A stretch of DNA of 64,000 nucleotides from the NCBI GenBank assembly GCA_944362705.1, contig CALVTO010000002.1, positions 204,818 to 268,817 of the forward strand, in the 5' to 3' direction. Positions 10,030 through 18,154 of the stretch are shown here, one piece after another. This DNA is from an uncultured Clostridia bacterium (GTDB lineage: Bacteria; Bacillota; Clostridia; Christensenellales; UBA1242). Numbering within the stretch: the first letter of the stretch is position 1; the number at the start of each line of letters is the position of its first letter. Position numbers and translations under genes: made by a program. The notes under the pieces are model-generated. The model was not told where the DNA came from, ran no database searches, and saw only the letters and a program-made list of their open reading frames with translations.

Positions 10030-13000
10030 CTACTCATCACCCAAGTCTTCATCAAACTCGAATAAACTATCTGCACCCATAAGTTCAACCGTGTCTTCAT
10101 CGTCTTTATCAACATCATCTGGCTCTACGTCTGTCGTTTCAAAATCAACATCAACTTCTTGCTGTTGTTGTTTTTTCGCAGGTAGTGGTTCTACAAAATC
10201 ACGGTCATCTTCAATTAAGTCTTTTAATGCAATTTCTTCTTTATCTTCTGTAAGTACCTTCACATCGAGTGCTAATGCTTGCAACTCTTTAATAAGTACT
10301 TTAAATGATTCTGGAATACCCGGTTCGGATACATTTTCCGATTTTACAATAGATTCATACGTTTTTTGACGACCAACGACGTCATCGGATTTTACCGTAA
10401 GCATTTCTTGTAAAATATTTGCTGCACCATATGCTTCAAGCGCCCAAACTTCCATTTCACCAAAACGCTGACCACCCATTTGTGCTTTACCGCCAAGTGG
10501 TTGTTGTGTAACTAAGGAGTATGGACCTGTGCTACGTGCGTGTACTTTATCGTCTACTAAGTGATTTAGTTTTAACATGTACATGTAGCCCACGGTTGCA
10601 CGGTTTTCAAATGGTTCACCTGTACGGCCATCAAACAATTGCATTTTACCATCTTTAGGGAAGCCGTTTTCTTCAAGCAATGCTTGAATTTCGCTTTCTT
10701 CTGCACCATCGAATACTGGGGTTGCCACTTTCCAATCTAACGCTTTTGCTACTAAGCTTAAATGGGTTTCAAACAACTGCCCAATGTTCATACGAGAAGG
10801 AACGCCTAGTGGGTTTAACACAATTTGAATTGGTGTACCATCTGGCAAAAATGGCATATCTGCTTCTGGCAATATGCGAGAAACAACACCTTTGTTACCA
10901 TGACGACCAGACATTTTATCACCAACGCTCATTTTACGTTTTTGTGCAATGTAAACACGTACTAATTTATTTACGCCGGTTTGTAATTCATCTTTATTTT
11001 CACGCGTGAACACTTTTACGTCGATAACCACACCGCCTTCACCGTGTTGTACACGTAAAGATGTATCACGTACTTCACGTGCTTTTTCACCAAAAATAGC
11101 ACGAAGTAATCTTTCTTCTGGGGTTAGTTCGGTTTCACCTTTTGGTGTAACTTTACCAACTAAAATATCTCCTGGAACAACTTCGGCCCCAATGCGAATG
11201 ATACCATTTTCATCTAGGTCTTTTAATTGGTCTTCACCAACATTTGGAATATCACGGGTGATATCTTCTGGGCCTAGTTTGGTATCGCGCGCGTCAATTT
11301 CGTATTGTTCAATATGCACAGACGTTAATGTATCGTCTTGTACAAGTTTTTCTGAAATTAAGATAGCGTCTTCGAAGTTGTACCCTTCCCAAGGCATAAA
11401 CGCTACCAATATGTTTTTACCAACAGACAACTCACCGTTGCATGTCGCTGGACCATCGGCCAATACGTCACCTTTTTTCACCTTATCGCCTTTTGAGCAA
11501 ATTGGACGTTGACGCATGCAAGTTCTTTCGTTAGAACGAACAAATTTTACAAGTTCGTATTCGTCTTCTGAACCGTTATCGCATGTAACAATGATTTTAT
11601 CGGCACTTACGTAACGAACAACACCTGCATTTTTTGCCACAACAACAGCGCCGCTATCTACGGCAATTTTGTGTTCCATGCCAGAAGCAACAATAGGTGC
11701 TTCAGTTTTTAATAGTGGAACAGCCTGACGTTGTTGGTTAGATGCCATCATGGCACGGGTGGCGTTATCGGAATCGATAAACGGAATAAGTGTGGTTGCA
11801 ATAGAAACAAGTTCTTTTGGAGAAATATCCATGTAATTTACTTGTTCACGTGGTAATTCCACAATTTCACCACGTTTACGGCATACAACACGTTTGTTCG
11901 CAAACGTTTTTTCTTTGGTTAGTGGTTCGTTTGCTTGCGCTACAACGTATTTTTCTTCTTCGTCAGCGGTCATGTATTGCACTTCATCGGTAACCACGCC
12001 TTCAGCCGTTACTTTACGGTATGGTGCTTCAATGAAGCCGTATTTATTGATTTTTGCATAGGTTGCAAGTGAGTTAATTAAACCAATGTTTTGACCTTCT
12101 GGGGTTTCGTTAGGGCACAAACGACCATAGTGGGTATAGTGCACGTCACGCACATCGAAGCCCGCTCTTTCACGAGACAAACCGCCAGGGCCTAGTGTGG
12201 TTAATTTACGTTTATGTGTAAGCGATGCAATTGGGTTAACTTGGTCCATAAACTGCGACATTTGAGAAGAACCAAAGAACTCTCTCATGGCTGCGCTAAC
12301 CGGACGCACGTTAATAAGTTGGCTAGGACTAATTTCATTTAAGTTTTGTGCTTGCATTCTTTCAGAAATTACGCGTTCCAAACGAGCCATACCAATAAAG
12401 AATTGGTTTTGTAATAGTTCGCCAACCGCTTTTACGCGACGGTTGCCTAAGTGGTCTACATCGTCGTAGGTACCAATTTTTTCGCCAAGGCTTAAATGAT
12501 AGTTTACAGAAGCTAAAATATCATCTAGCATTAAGTGACGACCCATGATTAAATCACGGTATTTTTCTAAAATTTCAATTTTTTGTTGTTTATTTTTTGC
12601 ATTTTTTAAAAGTTCTTTGGTGGTTGCGTAGTGTACAAGTTCATCAATTTCTAGTGGTTCGCCATCAATACCAAATGCAGCTTTTAAGTTCACGCGTCCA
12701 TTACCGCGTACGCAGAATTTATCTTTTTGTGTTGCTACCCAAACCTCGTTAATGCCTGCGTTTTGAATTTTCCATGCAGTTTCTTCGTTAATTACTTCAC
12801 CTGCAGTTACAAATACTTCACCTTCTGGGCTAATTACATCTTCTGCGGAAGTTAAACCAGCAATACGGTTTGCTAGGCTAAGTTTTTGGTCGTATTTATG
12901 ACGGCCAACACGTGTAATATCGTAACGACGTGTATTGTAGAACATTTTTTCTAACCATTTTTTAATGGCTTTTAAATTAATAACTTCGCCTGGGCGTAAA

Positions 13001-13767
13001 CGTTTAGAAATTTCTACCAATGCTTCATCTTCACTTTTGGTGAAATCTTTTTCAATGGTTTTTTGAATGGTTGGGTGGTTGTGGAACATTTGTAATAATT
13101 GCTCGTCGGTTCCTAAGCCCAAAGCACGCAAGAAAATGGTACCAATCATTTTACGAGAACGTGCTACGTGTACCCATAGCACACCGTTGGTATCTTCTTC
13201 CCATTCAATCCATTCGCCACGAGCTGGCATTAAAGATGTGGTAACCACATAGTTACCTGTTTTGTTTAAACCTTCTTTGCAGTATACACCTGGGGAACGA
13301 ACCAACTGGCTAACAATGGCACGTTCTGCACCGTTGATAATGAAAGAACCGTTTTGGGTCATTAAAGGAACATCGCCCATGAAAACTTCTTGGTCGACAA
13401 TTTCACCAGTTTCTTTGTACACCAAACGCACCTTCACTTTTAACGGTAAAGAATATGTTGCATCGCGCACTTTGCATTCTGCTTCACTATATTTTGGCGT
13501 GCCAGAAATGCTGTGCTCTAAAAAGTGTAATTCTACACGACTATCTTTATCTTCTTCGCGTTCTGACCTATTTAGGTTGTCGGTATCGGTGATTGGTGAA
13601 AAATCACGCAACACGTCGCGAATACCTTTTGTGATGAATTGATTATAAGATTCCTTTTGCACCTCTATCAGGTCAGGAACTTCTAACACCTCGTCAATTT
13701 TTCCAAATTTATAACGTTCCGTTTTTCCATATTTTACTTTTTTGACATTGATGTTTGCTTTTGACAT
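10030..13767 (-). CDS. rpoB: DNA-directed RNA polymerase subunit beta
   Basis: Second large catalytic subunit of RNA polymerase and the rifampicin target. 1245 aa. The rifampicin-pocket region ([24 protein letters not shown], split here as [11 protein letters not shown] then [12 protein letters not shown]) is wild type. The C-terminus ends in an acidic, Gln/Asp/Glu-rich tail of roughly 60 residues beyond the conserved core, a lineage-variable extension. Ribosome binding site AAGGAG; promoter and structured leader upstream. Confidence 0.99.
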   Translation of the reverse strand: MSKANINVKKVKYGKTERYKFGKIDEVLEVPDLIEVQKESYNQFITKGIRDVLRDFSPITDTDNLNRSEREEDKDSRVELHFLEHSISGTPKYSEAECKVRDATYSLPLKVKVRLVYKETGEIVDQEVFMGDVPLMTQNGSFIINGAERAIVSQLVRSPGVYCKEGLNKTGNYVVTTSLMPARGEWIEWEEDTNGVLWVHVARSRKMIGTIFLRALGLGTDEQLLQMFHNHPTIQKTIEKDFTKSEDEALVEISKRLRPGEVINLKAIKKWLEKMFYNTRRYDITRVGRHKYDQKLSLANRIAGLTSAEDVISPEGEVFVTAGEVINEETAWKIQNAGINEVWVATQKDKFCVRGNGRVNLKAAFGIDGEPLEIDELVHYATTKELLKNAKNKQQKIEILEKYRDLIMGRHLMLDDILASVNYHLSLGEKIGTYDDVDHLGNRRVKAVGELLQNQFFIGMARLERVISERMQAQNLNEISPSQLINVRPVSAAMREFFGSSQMSQFMDQVNPIASLTHKRKLTTLGPGGLSRERAGFDVRDVHYTHYGRLCPNETPEGQNIGLINSLATYAKINKYGFIEAPYRKVTAEGVVTDEVQYMTADEEEKYVVAQANEPLTKEKTFANKRVVCRKRGEIVELPREQVNYMDISPKELVSIATTLIPFIDSDNATRAMMASNQQRQAVPLLKTEAPIVASGMEHKIAVDSGAVVVAKNAGVVRYVSADKIIVTCDNGSEDEYELVKFVRSNERTCMRQRPICSKGDKVKKGDVLADGPATCNGELSVGKNILVAFMPWEGYNFEDAILISEKLVQDDTLTSVHIEQYEIDARDTKLGPEDITRDIPNVGEDQLKDLDENGIIRIGAEVVPGDILVGKVTPKGETELTPEERLLRAIFGEKAREVRDTSLRVQHGEGGVVIDVKVFTRENKDELQTGVNKLVRVYIAQKRKMSVGDKMSGRHGNKGVVSRILPEADMPFLPDGTPIQIVLNPLGVPSRMNIGQLFETHLSLVAKALDWKVATPVFDGAEESEIQALLEENGFPKDGKMQLFDGRTGEPFENRATVGYMYMLKLNHLVDDKVHARSTGPYSLVTQQPLGGKAQMGGQRFGEMEVWALEAYGAANILQEMLTVKSDDVVGRQKTYESIVKSENVSEPGIPESFKVLIKELQALALDVKVLTEDKEEIALKDLIEDDRDFVEPLPAKKQQQQEVDVDFETTDVEPDDVDKDDEDTVELMGADSLFEFDEDLGDE

Positions 13768-13841
13768 TCACATTCTCCTTACAATAAAATCGCGTGTTTT
13801 CTCGCGCCTTTATCTATGATAAAAGTGCTTTTTATTCAGTT

Positions 13842-13880
13842 GTAGTGGGCGTAAAAATGGTGATAATCTCACACTACGCC
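13842..13880 (-). promoter_or_regulatory. Structured leader of rpoB
   Basis: GGCGTA (13880-13875) can pair with TACGCC (13853-13848) around an inner GTGA/TCAC helix. An alternative GTAGTG/CACTAC pairing shares the same bases. It lies about 13 bases after the predicted start and may stabilise the mRNA or take part in autoregulation. Confidence 0.5.
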
Positions 13881-13898
13881 AATATAATTGCACCATAC

Positions 13899-13928
13899 AT
13901 ATTAACACCGACTTATAAACTATGTCAA
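13899..13928 (-). promoter_or_regulatory. Sigma-A promoter of rpoBC
   Basis: TTGACA (13928-13923), 18-base spacer, TAATAT (13904-13899). Confidence 0.8.
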
Positions 13929-14103
13929 CCCCTTTTTAAAATTTTGTTATAATTTTATAGGTTTTACAACGCTGTTACGCTATTTTGACAGAACACAACG
14001 CATAAAATAAAAGAAATTATAAAGTATGCATAAAAGCGACCGCCTTTTTATTTCGCCCAGTTTTTTTTTACAAATTGTTTGTTTACATATATTTCTACGC
14101 ACG
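13929..14103. other. Intergenic stretch with no gene seen
   Basis: AT-rich spacer between the rpoB promoter and the small-RNA terminator. It contains a plus-strand TTGACA at about 13994 without a convincing -10 box, and no ORF with a ribosome binding site. Confidence 0.5.
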
Positions 14104-14228
14104 AAAAAATAAAAAGCTTACGCGAATTGCGTAGGCTTGTGATTTTATTTGATTGCTTTGTAATTCATGCGTTTACAAAAATTTTGCAAACATATAGTGT
14201 AATGCACAATTGCTTTGCTTATGTTTAT
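14104..14228 (-). ncRNA. Candidate independently transcribed small RNA between spoIID and rpoB
   Basis: About 125 bases bounded by a near-consensus promoter (14235-14263) and a strong terminator (AAGCCTACGC/GCGTAAGCTT, 14138-14114, followed by T-rich sequence). An internal hairpin GTTTGCAAA/TTTGTAAAC lies in the middle. The only coding possibility is a GTG-initiated 20-codon frame with no ribosome binding site, so a non-coding RNA is favoured. Not recognised as a known family. It is separated from rpoB by that gene's own promoter, so it is not the rpoB leader. Confidence 0.6.
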
Positions 14229-14234
14229 ATTTTA

Positions 14235-14263
14235 ATTATACACCCGTTATAAAAGTTTGTCAG
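14235..14263 (-). promoter_or_regulatory. Promoter of the candidate small RNA
   Basis: CTGACA (14263-14258), exact 17-base spacer, TATAAT (14240-14235). Confidence 0.7.
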
Positions 14264-14271
14264 TATTTTTT

Positions 14272-14298
14272 TAAAAAAACTTATAAAAGTTTTTATAA
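14272..14298 (-). terminator. Terminator of spoIID
   Basis: TTATAAAA/TTTTATAA stem (14298-14281) followed by G and seven T on the minus strand. All-AT stem, so possibly leaky. Confidence 0.55.
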
Positions 14299-14312
14299 AA
14301 TGCCTATATTGT

Positions 14313-15287
14313 TTATGTGTATAGTTTTACAACATCTATATTTTGGTAATAGTGTTGCACAATTTGTTTGGCCGTTTTGCCTTCTTCGGCTAAAATTTTA
14401 GCGCCCCATTGGCTAAGCCCTACCCCATGGCCATAGCCTTTGCCTTGCATAATAACGGAAGTAGATGTGGTTTCAATATTGGTTAAGTAGGTAGATTTCA
14501 TTTTTGTAGAACCAAGCGCCAACCTTAGGGCTGGGGCATCAACCGTTTTGCCACCAATGTTGAGAGTAAGTGCGCGTCCGCTTTCGCCACGTGTTTTTAC
14601 GCTTACACTACTTACGCTTGGCACAGAAATATTTAGCTTGCGTAGTGCGTTTAGAATTTCCGTTTTAGCAAACGTTGCCGACCATGTAGTGTTTTGTGCA
14701 TTGCGCTCGGTTTCCGGCGAGGTTGCAATTTTTACAAACTCTGGCGTTTCGTTGCCACCCAAGCCTTCTTTGACACTTGCGGTTTTACCACCACTATTCG
14801 AGTGGAACCAACTTTCAATAAATTCACCATCGTTAGCTAGTACCACCCCGCGAGTTTCACGCACGGCTTGTTTGACCCTATCGTTAACACCGTTTTTGTT
14901 ATATGCTTGCGCTTCGCTAATATCGGTAGAAATATCTGCGCCTTCATATTTACTGTTTCCTTTATTTTTTACAAAGTGCAATGTATATGTGCGCGCTAAA
15001 ATCGCCTGCGCCTTTAACGCCTCTAACGGCCAAGATGTGTACATTTCTCCCGCCACCACGCCTTCAAGATATGTTTCTAGTGGCATGTTCTCTATTTTTT
15101 TATCTTCTACCACATACACGCTAAGTACCGGTTCTTCGTACTCGGTAATAGCAATGCTGTTAGGAATTTCTGGAATTTTGGTTTCTTTAGAATTACACCC
15201 AGTGAAAGCTAAGGTTAGCACCAACAGAAACGCCAGCACCAAACACCCCCGCCCCGCTATTTTTTGCACCATACTTTTTGTTTGCAT
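14313..15287 (-). CDS. spoIID: Stage II sporulation protein D (peptidoglycan lytic transglycosylase)
   Basis: Cleaves glycan strands during engulfment together with SpoIIM/SpoIIP; acts on the outer face of the mother-cell membrane. 324 aa. A hydrophobic N-terminus ends in lipobox LAFTGC, so it is probably a lipoprotein. The SpoIID signature is complete: EGVVAGEM with the catalytic Glu, EALKAQAILARTY, and GYGHGVGLSQWGA near the C-terminus. The start is ATG at 15287: AGAAGG sits 7 bases upstream, whereas an in-frame GTG two codons earlier is too close to it. A sigma-E-like -10 (CATACTAA) precedes the gene. Confidence 0.95.
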   Translation of the reverse strand: MQTKSMVQKIAGRGCLVLAFLLVLTLAFTGCNSKETKIPEIPNSIAITEYEEPVLSVYVVEDKKIENMPLETYLEGVVAGEMYTSWPLEALKAQAILARTYTLHFVKNKGNSKYEGADISTDISEAQAYNKNGVNDRVKQAVRETRGVVLANDGEFIESWFHSNSGGKTASVKEGLGGNETPEFVKIATSPETERNAQNTTWSATFAKTEILNALRKLNISVPSVSSVSVKTRGESGRALTLNIGGKTVDAPALRLALGSTKMKSTYLTNIETTSTSVIMQGKGYGHGVGLSQWGAKILAEEGKTAKQIVQHYYQNIDVVKLYT

Positions 15288-15313
15288 ACACACACCTTCT
15301 TTTTTTATTTTGG

Positions 15314-15343
15314 TTAGTATGTGTAAATTCGCAAAAGTTATAT
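15314..15343 (-). promoter_or_regulatory. Sigma-E-like promoter of spoIID
   Basis: ATATAAC (15343-15337), 15-base spacer, CATACTAA (15321-15314). It resembles the mother-cell sigma-E consensus (ATATT, then CATACA-T) known to drive spoIID in Bacillus. Confidence 0.45.
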
Positions 15344-15433
15344 AGGAAATTTAAAAATTGATGAAAAAAATAATTGCTTAAAAAAATATTTTTTATTTTT
15401 TATTTTTAAAAATATTTTAAATTTATTGCAATA

Positions 15434-15468
15434 TGAAAAAAAACACACCTAAATAGGTGCGTTTTTTA
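15434..15468. terminator. Bidirectional terminator
   Basis: CACCTAAATAGGTG stem flanked by A and T runs. It serves the minus-strand gene at 15645. Confidence 0.75.
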
Positions 15469-15644
15469 CAAATTTTAAACATCTGTTTGCGTATTTTTCT
15501 CCTCTTTTATTTACAGCATGTGCAACATCTTTTCTTCTTATAATTACAGTTAAGCTGTAAACATATAAGGTGTTTCGTTGTATACATAAAATTTCTTAAC
15601 CTTTACATTATAAAGCTTTTATTTTGTTATGATGCTTATATTTT
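15469..15644. other. Intergenic stretch, possible 26-codon Cys-rich frame
   Basis: No clear gene. On the minus strand, 15587-15507 reads a 26-codon frame ending KKKRCCTCCK, with AAAGG 12 bases ahead of its ATG and a TATAAT further upstream. Spacing is poor, so it is recorded only as a possibility. An ACAGTTAAGCTGT palindrome lies at 15546-15558. Confidence 0.2.
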
Positions 15645-17333
15645 TTATTTTGATATACCAAGTGTTTCGGCACTAAAAACTTCTTTATTATGTGCAAGTT
15701 CTTGCTTTATTTCTTCTTCTAATTCCTCTTCTAACATTTGCATCGGTTTCTTTTTGACACTTTGTTTTTTTAGTTTTGGATTTACAAAATTATTTTTAGC
15801 ACGTTTTTTAAATAATTCTGTCGCAAATTGCTGTGAGTTTTCAATAATGGTTTGCGCCGTTTCTTCCGCCTCGGCTTGCGGCACACCCATCTTTTGTTGT
15901 ATATTCAATAATGCCGTATAATATTTTTGAATAGAAATTGGTTTATAAACACTATTTTCTTTAATAAAGTTTTTGGTTAACAATGCAAATTTCTTCTTTT
16001 CTTCTTTTTCATTTCCCTCTGTTACAACAACACTTGTATATTCTTGTTGTGACATAGTATCACCTTCAAACACAATACGCATTTGTTTTAAGTTTTGCAT
16101 ATCTTCAACCGGGTACAAGCAAAATGCCATAGTTTTATTTTTATATTTACTTGGCTTTTCAGAATCCCAACAAGTATCTTCCATATACGTGCCTTTTATA
16201 CCATATTTAGGGTCAGTAATTTCAACAATATTATTTGCGTGCCCCTCGCTATGCTTAAAAAATAAACCTTGTTCAACTGTGCAGGCATTTAGCGAAGCTT
16301 TTAAGCCCGGCATTTGCAGTTCATCGCAAATAGCTTTAAATAAACTTGCATAACCTACACATACAATGTACCCTTTTTCTACCATATCGGGCAATGTTCT
16401 TGAAACAGTACTTCCAACCATGTATTTCAAGGTACTTGTAAAAGCTTCTATTAGATTTGAAGAATTACTAATTTCATTGTTGTCTATGTATCTTAATTGT
16501 GTACAAATATTATGTATGTATACGACAGCTTCAAAAGGCGTTAATTTTAATCTTTTCACTTCCTGCGCTACTTCATGAATTAGTTTATTACCTTGCACAA
16601 CTTTGGAAAAAGACATAGCGTCGTTTGAACAGCCTTCATGAAAATATAAAATTCCATCTTGAATATATGGTCTTGCTGCATTATTTAATTTTAATAAAAT
16701 TTTCGTTTCTTCTGGGGTATAGTAATAAGGAACCCCATTTTGCAGAGTTGCATCGGTACGTTCTGTTTTAACAATAAGCTTGATTTGATAATTTTTATTT
16801 TTTAAACGTTGAAGTTGTTTAACAATTTCATCAACTTCTTCTGTCGTAAACATTCTTCCTTCGGTTGTTAATACAACATCAACACAATGTTTATTCGCTT
16901 CTATTTCTTTCATTTGTTGTTCATAAAAATCGTTGATTCTTTTCTCTTCACTTGATTGATCTACTTCACGTGATTGATCTACAGGATGGAAAAAAAATTC
17001 TTTCTCCAACTCTTCATCGGTGAAATTTAAAATATCTGTAAATTTGAGTTTTGGGAGATCTTTCTGCCCAAACATTCTTAGTAAAAGTTGTTGACGTTTA
17101 TATTTATCGTAAACCATTTTAGCTTTGTCTTTATGCGAAGCTTTTGAAAAATTTTCTTTCACTTCTTTCGCTTCTGAAGACTTTGCAACATCTTCCTGAA
17201 GTTTTTGCAAATCTTTTTCTTTGGCTTTTTCATAACCTTTTTGATAATTTTCATATCTTTTTTCTGCAAAATTACAAACATAGTCTTCTAAACTTTCAGG
17301 TAATGGAAATGGCACAAAACAAGATTGTCTCAT
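15645..17333 (-). CDS. Cytosolic transglutaminase-like (papain-fold) protein, paralogue 1
   Basis: 562 aa without signal peptide or membrane segment. Residues 20-140 are Lys/Glu-rich coiled coil; 150-235 form an alpha/beta domain; 265-395 look like a transglutaminase-like core. Candidate catalytic triad: Cys325 in GYIVCVGYASLFKAICDEL, His365 in EGHANNIVEI, Asp386 or Asp390 in GTYMEDTCWD. Transglutaminase-like proteins can be peptidases, cross-linking enzymes or inactive scaffolds; substrate unknown. The gene at 28611 is a shorter paralogue sharing LTPFE, V-C-V-Y, LQMPGL, H-N, GTY-D and YPV-D landmarks. It has its own promoter, AAGGAG ribosome binding site and terminator. Confidence 0.65.
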   Translation of the reverse strand: MRQSCFVPFPLPESLEDYVCNFAEKRYENYQKGYEKAKEKDLQKLQEDVAKSSEAKEVKENFSKASHKDKAKMVYDKYKRQQLLLRMFGQKDLPKLKFTDILNFTDEELEKEFFFHPVDQSREVDQSSEEKRINDFYEQQMKEIEANKHCVDVVLTTEGRMFTTEEVDEIVKQLQRLKNKNYQIKLIVKTERTDATLQNGVPYYYTPEETKILLKLNNAARPYIQDGILYFHEGCSNDAMSFSKVVQGNKLIHEVAQEVKRLKLTPFEAVVYIHNICTQLRYIDNNEISNSSNLIEAFTSTLKYMVGSTVSRTLPDMVEKGYIVCVGYASLFKAICDELQMPGLKASLNACTVEQGLFFKHSEGHANNIVEITDPKYGIKGTYMEDTCWDSEKPSKYKNKTMAFCLYPVEDMQNLKQMRIVFEGDTMSQQEYTSVVVTEGNEKEEKKKFALLTKNFIKENSVYKPISIQKYYTALLNIQQKMGVPQAEAEETAQTIIENSQQFATELFKKRAKNNFVNPKLKKQSVKKKPMQMLEEELEEEIKQELAHNKEVFSAETLGISK

Positions 17334-17362
17334 AAAAAATTCTCCTTTACATTTATACCTAC

Positions 17363-17391
17363 ATTATACTTTATTAACAATTTTTTTGCAA
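17363..17391 (-). promoter_or_regulatory. Sigma-A promoter of the transglutaminase-like gene
   Basis: TTGCAA (17391-17386), 17-base spacer, TATAAT (17368-17363). Confidence 0.7.
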
Positions 17392-17402
17392 GTAGTTGTT
17401 TA

Positions 17403-17430
17403 CAAAAAAAACACACCCGAGAGGGGTGTG
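17403..17430 (-). terminator. Second of two tandem terminators
   Basis: CACACCC-CTCTC-GGGTGTG (17430-17412) followed by eight T on the minus strand. Confidence 0.8.
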
Positions 17431-17432
17431 CT

Positions 17433-17458
17433 AAAAAAAGAAATTGCAAAGCAATCTC
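17433..17458 (-). terminator. First of two tandem terminators
   Basis: GAGATTGC-TTT-GCAATTTC (17458-17440) followed by seven T. It begins at the stop codon of the 24-codon frame. Confidence 0.75.
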
Positions 17459-17531
17459 ATAAATTTCGACTTAGGAGGCAAGTTGCGCGTTGACCGCAGC
17501 AAGGTCCTATCCCGCTTATTAAAAGTTTCAT
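17457..17531 (-). CDS. Possible 24-aa peptide inside the structured RNA
   Basis: ATG at 17531 with AAGGAGGTGAGG 4-14 bases upstream. It begins MKLLISGIGPCCGQ and contains three Cys. The stop codon abuts the first terminator stem, the arrangement of a leader peptide. The peptide has no clear membrane segment. Its ribosome binding site is paired with codons near the end of its own frame, so translation would be shut off in the folded RNA. Confidence 0.35.
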   Translation of the reverse strand: MKLLISGIGPCCGQRATCLLSRNL

Positions 17532-17578
17532 AAGCCTCACCTCCTTCACTCGTTGCGTTTTCATGCAACATGTACAGT

Positions 17579-17602
17579 AAAAAACCGCCCGAGTTTGGGC
17601 GG
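17579..17602 (-). terminator. Terminator after the SprT-like gene
   Basis: CCGCCC-AAACTC-GGGCGG followed by six T on the minus strand. Confidence 0.8.
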
Positions 17603-17678
17603 TGTAGCGGGGTGTGCAGGGTTTAAAACTATTGGCTTTTAACGTAAAACATTTTGCGTAAAAATAGAGTGATTTTGA

Positions 17679-18128
17679 CTATTGATTTTCGACAGGCTCT
17701 TTGAAGGGCATACGTTGTTGGCAGCGGACGAAAGATAGTTTTTTATTTTTGGCTAATAGGGCTATATAGGTTTGTGCAATTTCTTGCACGGTGGGTTCTA
17801 GGGCGCTCATGAACTGATTATAGCCGAAGGCATATTCTTTACTTTGTTTGTTTGGAAAGGTGACGTCTAGCAGGCTTTCGCAATATTGGTCTAGTTTCCA
17901 TAACTTTAAGTGGCAAAGTTCGTGTATGAGAACCTGTTCGTAATTATCGTTTTTAGGGTTAAAAATATTTAGGTAAACTATGGCCGATTTATCATCTGCA
18001 TCGACTTTAATATTTCCTGTATTTTTCCAATCGTGCTCTACAAACTCTAAGGCTATATTCCATTCGGACAAGCCCATTTTTTTTACAAATTTTCTGAAGT
18101 CTTTTTGTATCTCTTGTTTATTCCACAT
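17679..18128 (-). CDS. SprT-like zinc metalloprotein (HELCH)
   Basis: 149 aa. The motif QVLIHELCHLKLW is an HExxH zinc site, and the WNIALEF...GNIKVDADDKSAIVYLN beta segments before it fit the SprT/minigluzincin layout. Such proteins are putative zinc proteases; the substrate is unknown. The start is ATG at 18128; an in-frame TTG two codons earlier lies only 3 bases from GGAG. It follows recD2 by 26 bases in the same direction, so co-transcription is likely, and a terminator follows. Confidence 0.65.
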   Translation of the reverse strand: MWNKQEIQKDFRKFVKKMGLSEWNIALEFVEHDWKNTGNIKVDADDKSAIVYLNIFNPKNDNYEQVLIHELCHLKLWKLDQYCESLLDVTFPNKQSKEYAFGYNQFMSALEPTVQEIAQTYIALLAKNKKLSFVRCQQRMPFKEPVENQ

Positions 18129-18154
18129 ATGCAAATTCTCCTTTGTGTATATAT

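Larger units (their letters stand above)
17433..17569 (-). ncRNA. Candidate structured RNA with three-way junction
   Basis: Bounded by the terminator of the SprT-like gene upstream and two tandem terminators downstream. Predicted elements: 5' hairpin GTTGC/GCAAC (17569-17552); closing stem GGAGGTGAG (17544-17536) with CTTGCCTCC (17482-17474); stem GCTTAT/ATAAGC (17535-17514); stem GACC/GGTC (17506-17492). The closing stem sequesters a perfect AGGAGGTG ribosome binding site ahead of a 24-codon frame. No clear promoter was found, so it may be processed from the upstream transcript. It could be a regulatory leader, a type I toxin-like mRNA or a new ncRNA. Not recognised. Confidence 0.5.

Noticed and set aside
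13994..14040. Plus-strand TTGACA suggesting an RNA antisense to the rpoB upstream region
   Set aside because: No acceptable -10 box at 16-18 bases and no clear terminator.
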